From the NCBI GenBank assembly GCA_021821705.1, contig JAKACE010000093.1:1-7039 (forward strand): DNA of 7,039 nt, given 5' to 3'. The position numbers and the translations under genes were made by a program. The notes under the pieces were generated by a model. The model did not search any database, was not told where the DNA came from, and saw nothing but the letters and a program-made list of their open reading frames with translations. Source of the DNA: Actinomycetes bacterium (GTDB taxonomy: Bacteria; Actinomycetota; Acidimicrobiia; Acidimicrobiales; Palsa-688). This document shows positions 1-6,447 of the stretch, one piece after another; the first letter of the stretch is position 1; each line of letters begins with the position of its first letter.

Positions 1-2161
1 CAACCCGACCGAGCGGCTCAACGACTACCCCCACCAGCTCTCGGGCGGCTTGCGCCAGAGGGTGATGATTGCCATGGCCCTGGCCTGCGAGCCCAAGCTG
101 CTCATCGCGGACGAGCCGACGACCGCCCTGGACGTGACCATCCAGGCCCAGATCCTGACCCTGCTCGACGACCTCAAGCAGCGCCTTGGCATGGCTATCC
201 TGCTCATCACCCACGACATGGGTGTCATAGCCGGCCACGTCGACCGGACCATGGTCATGTACGCAGGCAAGGTCGTCGAGTCTGCGGACACCGAAGAGCT
301 GTTCAACGACGTCCACCACCCCTACACCGAGGCCCTGCTGGCGTCCATCCCCCAGCTCGACCAGGACAAGTCCCAGCGCCTTTACGCCATACCGGGCATC
401 CCGCCCGACCTTTCCCGCGCCCTCGTCGCCTGCCGGTTCAGCCCCCGTTGCCGTTATGCAACCGACATCTGCCGGAGCGAGGAGCCTGAGCTGGGCGGCG
501 ACGACCTCGGCCATCCGTACGCCTGCTTCCATCCCGTCAGCCGGGCTGTCACCGAGATCGCCGGTGCCGGGGACGAGATCGAGCGCCGTGCCCGAGCAGT
601 GGTCGAGGGTGCCGGGGGGATGACGCCTTCGCCACCCGTGGGCGGGCCTGGGCCGGTGGCCGGTACCGGTGCGCCCGAGGCTGGTCAGGCCGGGGCCGCC
701 GGGCCCGGGGCGGCTGGGGCCGGAGGGCCGGTGGCGGCTGCCGGCGCTGGCGGTGGTGCGGTCGGGGCGGCCGGCGGTGGGGCAGTTGGGCCAGCTGGCG
801 GTGGGGCAGTTGGGGCGGGCGAGGCCGGGGTTCGCCCCGAGGCCGAGGCTCGCAGTGAGGCCGAGGCTCGCAGTGAGGCCGGGGCTGGCAGTGAGGCCGG
901 GGCTGGCAGTGAGGCCGGGGCTGGCAGTGAGGCCGGGGCGGCCGGGGGCCATGATGGGGCGGTTGGCGCAGGCGAGGACCTCTGGCCGGGCAGCGTGCCC
1001 CAGGTCACGGTGGGCGTGACCCGCGAGGAGCTGGCAGCCAGCGCTCCGGTAACCGAGGCCCCGGCCAACGGTTCCGCAAGCCGTAGGGGTGCGGGCAACG
1101 GAAGTGGTCCGATCCTCGAGCTGAGGGCGGTCCGCAAGGAGTACCCGGTAACCGCGGGGGCGGTGCTGCAGCGCAAGGTCGGCGCCATCCAGGCGGTCCG
1201 CGGGGTGGACATGGTGGTCGGGCGCGGCGAGACCGTGGGCGTGGTGGGCGAGTCCGGCTGCGGCAAGTCGACCCTGGGCCGCATGATCGTCGGCTTGGAG
1301 CGCCCGACCTCGGGCTCGGTCCTGTTCGAGGGCGTAGACCTCACCAAGCTGAAGGGTGGGGAGCTTCGGCGCCAACACCGTGACCTGGCCCTCATGTTCC
1401 AGGACCCCTATGCCTCGCTCGACCCCCGGATGAGGGTCGGCACCATCGTGCGCGAGCCCTTGGCTGTGCAGGGCATCGGTACCGCCACCGAGCAGCGCCA
1501 ACGGGTGGCCGACCTGCTCAAGGAGGTGGGCCTGCCTCCCCACGCCGTCGAGCTGTACCCTCACGAGTTCTCCGGCGGCCAACGCCAGCGCATCGGCCTG
1601 GCGCGTGCTCTGGCGCTCAACCCCCGCTTGATCGTCACCGACGAGCCGGTGTCGGCGCTGGACGTCTCCATCCGCTCACAGATCCTCAACCTCATGAAGC
1701 GCCTGCAAGCCAGGCACGGGCTGTCCTACGTGTTCATCTCCCACGACCTGTCCGTGGTGCGCTACCTCGCCGATCGCATAGCCGTGATGTACCTGGGCAA
1801 GCTGGTCGAGATGGGGACGGGTGAAGATATCTACTCGCGTCCGGCTCACCCCTACACCGCCGGCCTGATCGCCTCCATCCCGGTGCCCAACCCCACCCAG
1901 CAGCGGCAGCGCAAGCGGATCCCGATCACGGGCGAGCTCCCGTCGCCGATCAACCCTCCATCGGGCTGCCCCTTCCGTACCCGCTGCCCTTATGCTCAGG
2001 CGCATTGTGCCGAGGAGGAGCCAGCTCTCACCTCCTACGGCGGTGAGCACGTGGCCGCCTGTTTCTACCCTCTGCAGGAGCCTGTCGAGCCGCCCCGCTC
2101 GGTCAACGAGGCTGCCTCGGGTGTCTCTCTGGCCGGCTCCTCGCGCGCCGGTGTCGCCTGA
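1..2161 (+). CDS. Fused dipeptide/oligopeptide ABC transporter ATPase (DppD-DppF type), 5' partial
   Basis: Cytoplasmic double ATPase expected to power a Dpp/Opp-family peptide importer. The frame is open to the window edge (first full codon at 2, 719 codons visible), so the start and first Walker A lie upstream. Visible-residue numbering: half 1 has signature LSGGLRQR (13-20), Walker [13 protein letters not shown] (33-44), H-loop His71 and the oligo_HPY tail with Cys144/150/157/175. A low-complexity Ala/Gly/Glu linker follows (about 185-368). Half 2 is complete: Walker [10 protein letters not shown] (416-424), Q-loop Gln467, signature FSGGQRQR (523-530), Walker [13 protein letters not shown] (543-554), H-loop His581, and Cys656/662/669/687. 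Both catalytic sets look intact where visible. DppD and DppF are more often separate proteins, though tandem-ATPase fusions are known in this family. TGA is at 2159-2161. A binding-protein gene lies two genes downstream; permeases are probably upstream. Family certain; peptide rather than nickel or other substrate is inferred. Confidence 0.95.
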   Translation, partial: NPTERLNDYPHQLSGGLRQRVMIAMALACEPKLLIADEPTTALDVTIQAQILTLLDDLKQRLGMAILLITHDMGVIAGHVDRTMVMYAGKVVESADTEELFNDVHHPYTEALLASIPQLDQDKSQRLYAIPGIPPDLSRALVACRFSPRCRYATDICRSEEPELGGDDLGHPYACFHPVSRAVTEIAGAGDEIERRARAVVEGAGGMTPSPPVGGPGPVAGTGAPEAGQAGAAGPGAAGAGGPVAAAGAGGGAVGAAGGGAVGPAGGGAVGAGEAGVRPEAEARSEAEARSEAGAGSEAGAGSEAGAGSEAGAAGGHDGAVGAGEDLWPGSVPQVTVGVTREELAASAPVTEAPANGSASRRGAGNGSGPILELRAVRKEYPVTAGAVLQRKVGAIQAVRGVDMVVGRGETVGVVGESGCGKSTLGRMIVGLERPTSGSVLFEGVDLTKLKGGELRRQHRDLALMFQDPYASLDPRMRVGTIVREPLAVQGIGTATEQRQRVADLLKEVGLPPHAVELYPHEFSGGQRQRIGLARALALNPRLIVTDEPVSALDVSIRSQILNLMKRLQARHGLSYVFISHDLSVVRYLADRIAVMYLGKLVEMGTGEDIYSRPAHPYTAGLIASIPVPNPTQQRQRKRIPITGELPSPINPPSGCPFRTRCPYAQAHCAEEEPALTSYGGEHVAACFYPLQEPVEPPRSVNEAASGVSLAGSSRAGVA
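749..820 (+). repeat. 24-bp tandem repeat, 3 imperfect copies, in ATPase linker
   Basis: Copies at 749-772, 773-796 and 797-820 are in frame with the ATPase gene and encode [16 protein letters not shown] and GGGAVGAG. They form part of the flexible linker between the two ATPase halves. The differences between copies are scattered base changes, so the array is not freshly expanded. Confidence 0.9.
839..939 (+). repeat. 18-bp tandem repeat, 5 full copies plus a partial, in ATPase linker
   Basis: Full copies start at 839, 857, 875, 893 and 911, with a partial copy at 929-939. The first two are identical to each other and encode EAEARS; the next three are identical to each other and encode EAGAGS. 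Identity within each block points to recent duplication by slippage or unequal exchange. The unit is six codons, so copy-number change alters linker length without shifting the frame. Confidence 0.93.
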
Positions 2162-2235
2162 GCCACGCCTGGGCCAGCCTGTAGCCAGCTTTCCGGGCCG
2201 GGGTGGGCCTGCACCGCAGGTTCTCAGGGCTGGGC

Positions 2236-2283
2236 GCGTCGGCACCGGCCGAGTTGGACGCTTCGGCACCGGCCGAGTTGGAT
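2236..2283 (+). repeat. 24-bp tandem duplication upstream of the DMT gene
   Basis: Copies at 2236-2259 and 2260-2283 differ only at the third base and the last base. They lie between the ATPase stop and the chosen DMT start, yet are in frame with the DMT reading frame, where they would read ASAPAELD twice. Whether the stretch is translated is unresolved, because a GTG at 2203 would include it. Confidence 0.88.
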
Positions 2284-2305
2284 GGAGCAGATGGCATTGC
2301 TCTAT

Positions 2306-2339
2306 CGGGGCCCGGGGGAAGGATGCGCCCCGGGCTTCG
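2306..2339. terminator. Strong GC hairpin between ATPase and DMT genes (terminator-like or leader structure)
   Basis: GCCCGGGG at 2310-2317 is perfectly complementary to CCCCGGGC at 2328-2335 around a 10-nt loop. In RNA the stem extends to 12 pairs (2306-2309 with 2336-2339) using two G-U pairs. It lies about 145 bases after the ATPase stop and about 90 bases before the chosen DMT start. No T-run follows, so it is not a canonical intrinsic terminator; it could instead act in attenuation, RNA processing or decay. The structure is seen directly; the function is inferred. Confidence 0.4.
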
Positions 2340-2367
2340 GGGCGGTGGCGGCGGGCTGGGGCCGTGG

Positions 2368-2421
2368 CCAGATCCGGGGTCGAGGCCAGACCCGGGGTCG
2401 ATGCCAGACCCGGGAAGTTGT
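2368..2421 (+). repeat. 18-bp tandem repeat, 3 copies, just before the DMT start
   Basis: Copies at 2368-2385, 2386-2403 and 2404-2421; the third diverges in its last third. In the DMT frame they read PDPGSR, PDPGSM and PDPGSC. The ATG ending the second copy (2401) is an alternative in-frame start for the transporter. The array ends six bases before the preferred ATG at 2428, so copy-number changes would alter the sequence immediately upstream of the translation start. Confidence 0.88.
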
Positions 2422-2427
2422 GGCCGG

Positions 2428-3597
2428 ATGACAAGGAAGGGATGGCTGCTCTTCGGCGCCCTCAGCGTCATATGGGGGCTGCCCTACCTGCTGATCCGGG
2501 TCTCGGTCCGGGAGGTGAGCCCGGCTTTCCTGGTGTTCGTCCGGACGGGCGGGGCGGCGCTGCTCTTGGCGCCGCTGGTGGTGCGCCAAGGTAGGTTCGT
2601 CGAGTCAGCCAGGCGCTTGGCGCAGCACTGGAAGGCGGTGCTGACCTACACCATCGTCGAGATCGCCGTGCCATGGTGGTTGCTCTTCAGCGCCGAGAAG
2701 AAGGTGACGAGCTCGCTTGCCGGGCTGCTCGTCGCGGCCGTGCCGATCGCTGGAGCGGTGATCGCCAGGCTGAGCGGGAGCGACCACCTCGATGCGCGGC
2801 GGTTGGCCGGCCTGGGCCTGGGGATAGCGGGGGTGGCAGCCCTGGTGGGCCTGGACGTCGGGCAATCGAGCCTTCTGGCAGCGAGCTCGTTCCTGGTCAT
2901 CGTGGCCGGCTATGCCCTTGGGCCGTGGATCCTGGGCCGCCACCTCTCCGACCTCCCCGGGGTCACGGTCATTGCTTCCTCCCTGGTCCTCTGCGCCCTC
3001 GTATACCTTCCCCTCGCCATCACGCAGTGGCCGTCACACCCGCTGTCTGCGAACGTGCTGTGGTCGATGGCCGGACTGACTGTCCTCTGTACGGCCGTGG
3101 CTTTCATGGCTCTGTTCTCCTTGATCGGGGAGGTCGGCGCCATGCGGGCCACTGTTGTCACCTACCTCAATCCGGCGGTGGCAGTGGTGCTCGGGGTGTC
3201 GGTGCTTGGTGAGCATTTCGGCTTGGGGGCCGGCCTCGGGTTCGTCTGCGTCCTCGGGGGTTCCTACCTGGCCACGAGGCCGGCCAAGGGTCGTACGCTG
3301 ATTGCTCCCGAGGGGGCCGGCATCGTGCCCGAGGGGGCTGGCATCGTGCCCGAGGGTGCTGGCATCGTGCAGGAGGGGGCCGGTACCGAGCTTGGCGAGG
3401 CCCGGCTCCTGGGCGTCGAGGCTGGTGAGGTGCAGGCGGGCCCACAACTTGGCGGAGCGAACGGGACCTGCGTCGAGGCTGGTGAGGTGCAGGCTGGCGC
3501 ACAACTTGGCGGGCGACCTGGGCAGGCGTCGAGGATGGGCAGGCGGGACTCGAGACTGTTCAACGAAGAGAGGCACGACCCGAGGCAGCTGGGTTGA
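2428..3597 (+). CDS. EamA/DMT-superfamily transporter with repetitive C-terminal tail
   Basis: Predicted inner-membrane permease of 389 residues. Ten hydrophobic segments fit the EamA 5+5 layout: about 5-24, 32-52, 69-88, 95-114, 125-143, 148-168, 178-198, 209-231, 240-260 and 265-283. The ninth-helix signature YLNPAVAVVLGVSVLGE (246-262) closely matches the family pattern ending in LGE. The ATG at 2428 is chosen because the protein then begins MTRKGWLLFGALSVIWG, as family members do; GGGAAG-like purines at 2412-2417 are a weak ribosome site. In-frame alternatives are ATG 2401 and GTG 2203, which would add repetitive low-complexity sequence. Family members usually end soon after helix ten; here about 106 residues follow (284-389), made largely of repeats and polar residues. 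Known substrates of the family include amino acids, metabolites and drugs; none can be assigned here. It lies between two peptide-transport genes on the same strand. Confidence 0.9.
   Translation: MTRKGWLLFGALSVIWGLPYLLIRVSVREVSPAFLVFVRTGGAALLLAPLVVRQGRFVESARRLAQHWKAVLTYTIVEIAVPWWLLFSAEKKVTSSLAGLLVAAVPIAGAVIARLSGSDHLDARRLAGLGLGIAGVAALVGLDVGQSSLLAASSFLVIVAGYALGPWILGRHLSDLPGVTVIASSLVLCALVYLPLAITQWPSHPLSANVLWSMAGLTVLCTAVAFMALFSLIGEVGAMRATVVTYLNPAVAVVLGVSVLGEHFGLGAGLGFVCVLGGSYLATRPAKGRTLIAPEGAGIVPEGAGIVPEGAGIVQEGAGTELGEARLLGVEAGEVQAGPQLGGANGTCVEAGEVQAGAQLGGRPGQASRMGRRDSRLFNEERHDPRQLG
3307..3390 (+). repeat. 21-bp tandem repeat, 4 copies, in DMT tail
   Basis: Copies at 3307-3327, 3328-3348, 3349-3369 and 3370-3390; the first three are nearly identical and the last diverges at both ends. 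They encode PEGAGIV three times and then QEGAGTE. The array begins about eight codons after the last transmembrane helix, so it belongs to the extra-membrane tail. The unit is seven codons, so the frame is preserved. Confidence 0.92.
3413..3512 (+). repeat. 43-bp direct repeat with 57-bp period in DMT tail
   Basis: Copies at 3413-3455 and 3470-3512 differ at two positions. Both are read in the same frame and encode VEAGEVQAGPQLGG and VEAGEVQAGAQLGG, separated by a short spacer. The 57-bp period is 19 codons. A nine-base fragment of the unit recurs at 3526-3534, suggesting remains of a third copy. The near identity implies a recent duplication. Confidence 0.92.
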
Positions 3598-3901
3598 GCG
3601 CACCTGTCCATGCAGCGGGCGGGGCACCGGCACCGTTACTGCATCGGCAGGGGCTGTCGCACGGGCATAGGCATCGGCACGGGCAGTCGCACGCGCACCG
3701 GTATCGGCACGGGCACCGGTATCTCCACGGGCACCAGCTCGGCACAGGCAGCGGCAGTGGACGGACATCGGCACGGCTACCCCTAGTGGCGGTGGGCAGC
3801 GCCGACGCTGGTGCCGGTGCTTGGCCTGTCGTAGGGACAGGGCGCCGGTGGACCGGTCGCGAAACGTCGGCCTCAAGGCGTGGTGGTACGGTAAGGGCAC
3901 C
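3598..3901. other. DMT-binding protein gap of degenerate hexamer repeats
   Basis: About 300 bases with no recognisable gene. Roughly 3622-3740 is a run of degenerate six-base units of the type GCACGG, GCATCG, GCACCG and GTATCG. One reading frame (TTG 3594 to TGA 3905) gives a 103-residue His-rich peptide, reported as a finding. Third codon positions there are not strongly GC, which argues against real coding. A six-pair hairpin, CCTGTC/GACAGG, lies at 3825-3841. No convincing promoter was found; TACGGT at 3887-3892 is only a weak -10 candidate. Confidence 0.6.
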
Positions 3902-6289
3902 TTGAACTACTCCGCCCGGCGCCGGCCGAACCGCCGCGTGGCAGCGGTCCCCCTGGCCATGGCGCTGCTGGTCGGGGCCTGCAGTGCCCAGCTCCCGAAG
4001 GCTCCGCCTCCGCCAAGCACGTCACATGGAGTGACGACGACGGTGGCCACCGCGCCTACGACGGCGGCCAGCGGGACGGGTACTCGCGCAGGCAACGGGC
4101 ACGCCGGCGGGAACAGTACGGCCGCGACGGGCGGGACGCGTGCGGGTGCGGTGGGGCCTCCGGGGGGCGGACGGACGAGTTCGCCAGGGGCGTCCGGGAC
4201 CGGAGCCTCGTCCAGCACCGGTGTAGGCGGTACGGCAGCGGCCACGACTGTGGCACCCCCGCCAACGACAGCCACCGTGCCGTACAACTCCGACGCGGTG
4301 GCCAGTGTGGCCGTAGGGAGCCAACCGCACAACTGGAACATCCATGCCGCCGCCGCTGTGGGCTCGTACGCCACCCTGAAACAGGTTCTGTCCGAGGTCT
4401 GGCCGTCGGCCTTTGTATTGGCTCCAAATGGTGCCGAGGTCATGAACTCCAGCCTCCTGGAATCGGCTACAGAGGTCAGCACCCATCCCCAGCGTGTCGT
4501 GTACAAGCTCAACCCCCGCGCGGTCTGGTCGGATGGTGTGCCGATCACCTATCGCGACTTCCAGTACAACTGGGAGGCGCAGTCGGGAAGGCTGCGGTTC
4601 ACCGACACTGGTGGGCGGCCCTTCGACGCCGCCGACACTCAGGGCTACCACCGCATCGCATCTGTCTCTGGGACGCCGGGCGACCCATATACCGTGACGG
4701 TCACATTCCTCGGCCCTTATGCTGCTTGGCGGTCACTGTTCTCGTACCTGATGCCTGCGCACGTCGCACAGCGGGTCGGCTTCGCCCACGGTTTTACCGA
4801 CCCGGCGGCGGACCTGGTGTCCGGTGGGCCCTACATGGTCTCGCAGTGGCAGCAGGGCTACTCGGTGGAACTCGTGCGTAACGCCCGCTACTGGGCGACC
4901 CCGGCCAACCTGGCCACGCTCACCTTCTATTTCACGTCGGGCCCGGCGCAGATCCTGAACAGTGTCAGCCAAGGCCAGCTCGACCTTGCCGAGACGGTGG
5001 CCGACCCCCAGCTCTACCAGCAGCTGTCCAGCGCCAGTGGGATGGTCGTCACCCCAGTGGCGAGCAACTATTACGAGGACCTGGACTTCAATGAGCGCAG
5101 CCGCCCTCTCAGCTCGGGGGTCCTGCGCCAGGCCATCATGATGGCGGTCGACCGTGGGTCTCTGGCATCTGAAGTGCTGGGCCCGTACGGCCTGCCCACC
5201 TCTCCGGTGCAGAACCGGGCCCAGTTGCCTGGCACGGCCTCCTACCAGGCGAACGGTGCCAGCTTCGGGCAGTCCGCCAGTGCCGGGCAGCAGTCCGCCA
5301 TCAAGCTGCTGGAAACGGCCGGCTACCGGATGAAGGGCGGTCAGTTGTACACGGCCGGCGGAGCCCTTCTGCAGCTGACTCTTTACGTGCCGGTGTCCAA
5401 TCCTCCGTCTGGCAACACCTCGGGCAGCGGTGCCCCGGCAGGTGGGGCCTCGGCAGGTGGGGCCTCGGCAGGTGGGGCCTCGGCAGGGCGCTCGACCGCC
5501 GAGCTCCATACTGCGACTTCCTCCCTCGGTGCGGGGACGGCGGCGGTGGCCGGGGCAGGACCTTCATATCCCGGAGGACATCCGATGGGACGGGCCACAA
5601 GTACGACCCCGACGGGACTAGGCCTATCAGCGGCGAGGGAGCCCGGCAGGACGGTCCAGGGCCGCTCGAGCTCCACCACGCAGGCCGTCACGTCCGGGAC
5701 GAAGGGTACTGCCAGCGGACCTCTTCAGGCCGTGGCACAGCACGCGGTGCAGGGCGCGGGACAGGGGATGGCACAAGGCGCGGCGCAGGACGGGGCGAAG
5801 GGTTCGGCTGTCCCGGAGCTGGCGCCTGCGGTGGCGGGCTCGGCCAGCGCCGTCGAGGCGGCGTGCAAGGCCCTCGGGATCGCGGTCACGGTCCACTACG
5901 GGGCCCGTACCCCCGGTGAGGTTCCAGGCTCCGACACGGCCGTGACGCCCCCGGCGGGCTGGCAGATGGCCATCGTCCTGCGCCATATCCCCTATACGCC
6001 TGCCGCCTTGGTCGCCCGCTATCGGACCGGCGGGCTCGGCAACATAGACGGTTACTCGAGCCCGGCCATGAACTCCCTACTGGCCAGCGTGGAAGCGGCT
6101 GGTCCCGGTACCCTCCCCGGCTTGCTGCAACAGGTGGACGCCAGGGCCTGGTCCGACTTCGTCGACCTTCCCCTGGTGCAGGTCCCGGACCTCGTGATCG
6201 CCGGTCACAACCTGCTCAACGTCGACCCGGGTGCCTACCTTTCCAACATCGGTTGGAACGAGGCCGATTGGGGTTTCGCGGCCCGCTGA
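3902..6289 (+). CDS. Peptide ABC transporter substrate-binding lipoprotein (SBP_bac_5) with a large internal low-complexity insert
   Basis: Predicted membrane-anchored extracellular binding protein of 795 residues, the likely ligand-capture subunit of the importer. TTG at 3902 is chosen because it gives a compact signal peptide: basic n-region RRRPNRR (6-12), hydrophobic core, lipobox VGAC with lipidated Cys27; AAGGG at 3893-3897 is a close-spaced ribosome site. TTG 3821 and GTG 3848 are in-frame alternatives. A Thr/Ser/Gly/Pro-rich linker covers about 28-127. SBP_bac_5 landmarks follow: VWSDGVPITYRDF (208-220), SGGPYMVSQW (307-316) with VRNARYW (325-331), and VLRQAIMMAVDR (407-418). After the strand LQLTLYVPV (490-498), low-complexity sequence intrudes until about 647; the fold then resumes with VEAACKALGIAVTV (651-664) and ends normally. 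Family members are usually about 500-600 residues, so linker and insert account for the excess. Peptide specificity is inferred from family and the nearby ATPase. Confidence 0.93.
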   Translation: MNYSARRRPNRRVAAVPLAMALLVGACSAQLPKAPPPPSTSHGVTTTVATAPTTAASGTGTRAGNGHAGGNSTAATGGTRAGAVGPPGGGRTSSPGASGTGASSSTGVGGTAAATTVAPPPTTATVPYNSDAVASVAVGSQPHNWNIHAAAAVGSYATLKQVLSEVWPSAFVLAPNGAEVMNSSLLESATEVSTHPQRVVYKLNPRAVWSDGVPITYRDFQYNWEAQSGRLRFTDTGGRPFDAADTQGYHRIASVSGTPGDPYTVTVTFLGPYAAWRSLFSYLMPAHVAQRVGFAHGFTDPAADLVSGGPYMVSQWQQGYSVELVRNARYWATPANLATLTFYFTSGPAQILNSVSQGQLDLAETVADPQLYQQLSSASGMVVTPVASNYYEDLDFNERSRPLSSGVLRQAIMMAVDRGSLASEVLGPYGLPTSPVQNRAQLPGTASYQANGASFGQSASAGQQSAIKLLETAGYRMKGGQLYTAGGALLQLTLYVPVSNPPSGNTSGSGAPAGGASAGGASAGGASAGRSTAELHTATSSLGAGTAAVAGAGPSYPGGHPMGRATSTTPTGLGLSAAREPGRTVQGRSSSTTQAVTSGTKGTASGPLQAVAQHAVQGAGQGMAQGAAQDGAKGSAVPELAPAVAGSASAVEAACKALGIAVTVHYGARTPGEVPGSDTAVTPPAGWQMAIVLRHIPYTPAALVARYRTGGLGNIDGYSSPAMNSLLASVEAAGPGTLPGLLQQVDARAWSDFVDLPLVQVPDLVIAGHNLLNVDPGAYLSNIGWNEADWGFAAR
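5438..5482 (+). repeat. 15-bp tandem repeat, 3 perfect copies, in binding-protein insert
   Basis: GCAGGTGGGGCCTCG occurs three times without change at 5438, 5453 and 5468 and encodes AGGAS three times; a broken copy follows at 5483. It sits at the start of the insert that interrupts the binding-protein fold. Perfect identity suggests very recent expansion. The unit is five codons, so the frame is safe. Confidence 0.94.
5735..5806 (+). repeat. Degenerate 12-bp / 4-residue Gln-rich repeat in binding-protein insert
   Basis: Six four-residue units read AQHA, VQGA, GQGM, AQGA, AQDG and AKGS, with Gln at the second place in five. At DNA level the copies have diverged, so this looks older than the 15-bp array at 5438. 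It lies near the end of the insert, before the fold resumes. Confidence 0.55.
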
Positions 6290-6295
6290 GCCTAA

Positions 6296-6327
6296 TGCCA
6301 CGTCAGGCAACCTTTGCCCCCTTGGCA
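6296..6327 (+). terminator. Weak two-part stem-loop after the binding-protein stop
   Basis: Outer arms TGCCA (6296-6300) and TGGCA (6323-6327) enclose an inner stem GGCAA (6306-6310) / TTGCC (6314-6318) with a three-base loop. It starts seven bases after the stop codon, the expected place for a 3' end structure. The stems are short, separated by internal loops, and only a T-poor stretch follows. A terminator or 3' RNA-stabilising role is plausible, not shown. Confidence 0.3.
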
Positions 6328-6417
6328 CTGTAACTTCTCCAGGTCCCGGCATCCGTCTCGTACACTCCAAAAAGGGCGAAAGTTCGTGGAGCAGCACCGA
6401 CCAACTCAGTACCGCGC

Positions 6418-6447
6418 CGGCGGCCCCTGTCCTTTCAGGTACCGCCG
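6418..6447. terminator. GC-rich hairpin, possible transcript end structure
   Basis: CGGCGG (6418-6423) pairs with CCGCCG (6442-6447), then a 2x2 internal loop, then CCTG (6426-6429) with CAGG (6436-6439) around a six-base loop. It lies about 130 bases after the binding-protein stop. No T-run follows. GC-rich stems without a T-run have been proposed as terminators in actinobacteria, so this is a candidate only. Confidence 0.25.

Noticed and set aside
839..939. CRISPR-like regularity of the 18-bp array
   Set aside because: Copies are contiguous with no unique spacers and read in frame as protein, so it is a minisatellite.
685..1395. Minus-strand frame of 236 codons opposite the ATPase linker and second half
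   Set aside because: It is antisense to a certain gene; its Pro/Ala-rich content only mirrors the + strand repeats.
3034..3900. Minus-strand frame of 288 codons across the DMT 3' half and the gap
   Set aside because: The sequence is His/Arg/Pro rich without family resemblance and overlaps helices 8-10 of a clear transporter gene; it is a shadow of GC-rich repeats.
3821..3901. Upstream starts (TTG 3821, GTG 3848) for the binding protein
   Set aside because: They would put 18-27 extra residues ahead of an already complete lipoprotein signal, and the 3825-3841 hairpin would fall at the first codons. TTG 3902 gives a normal signal length.
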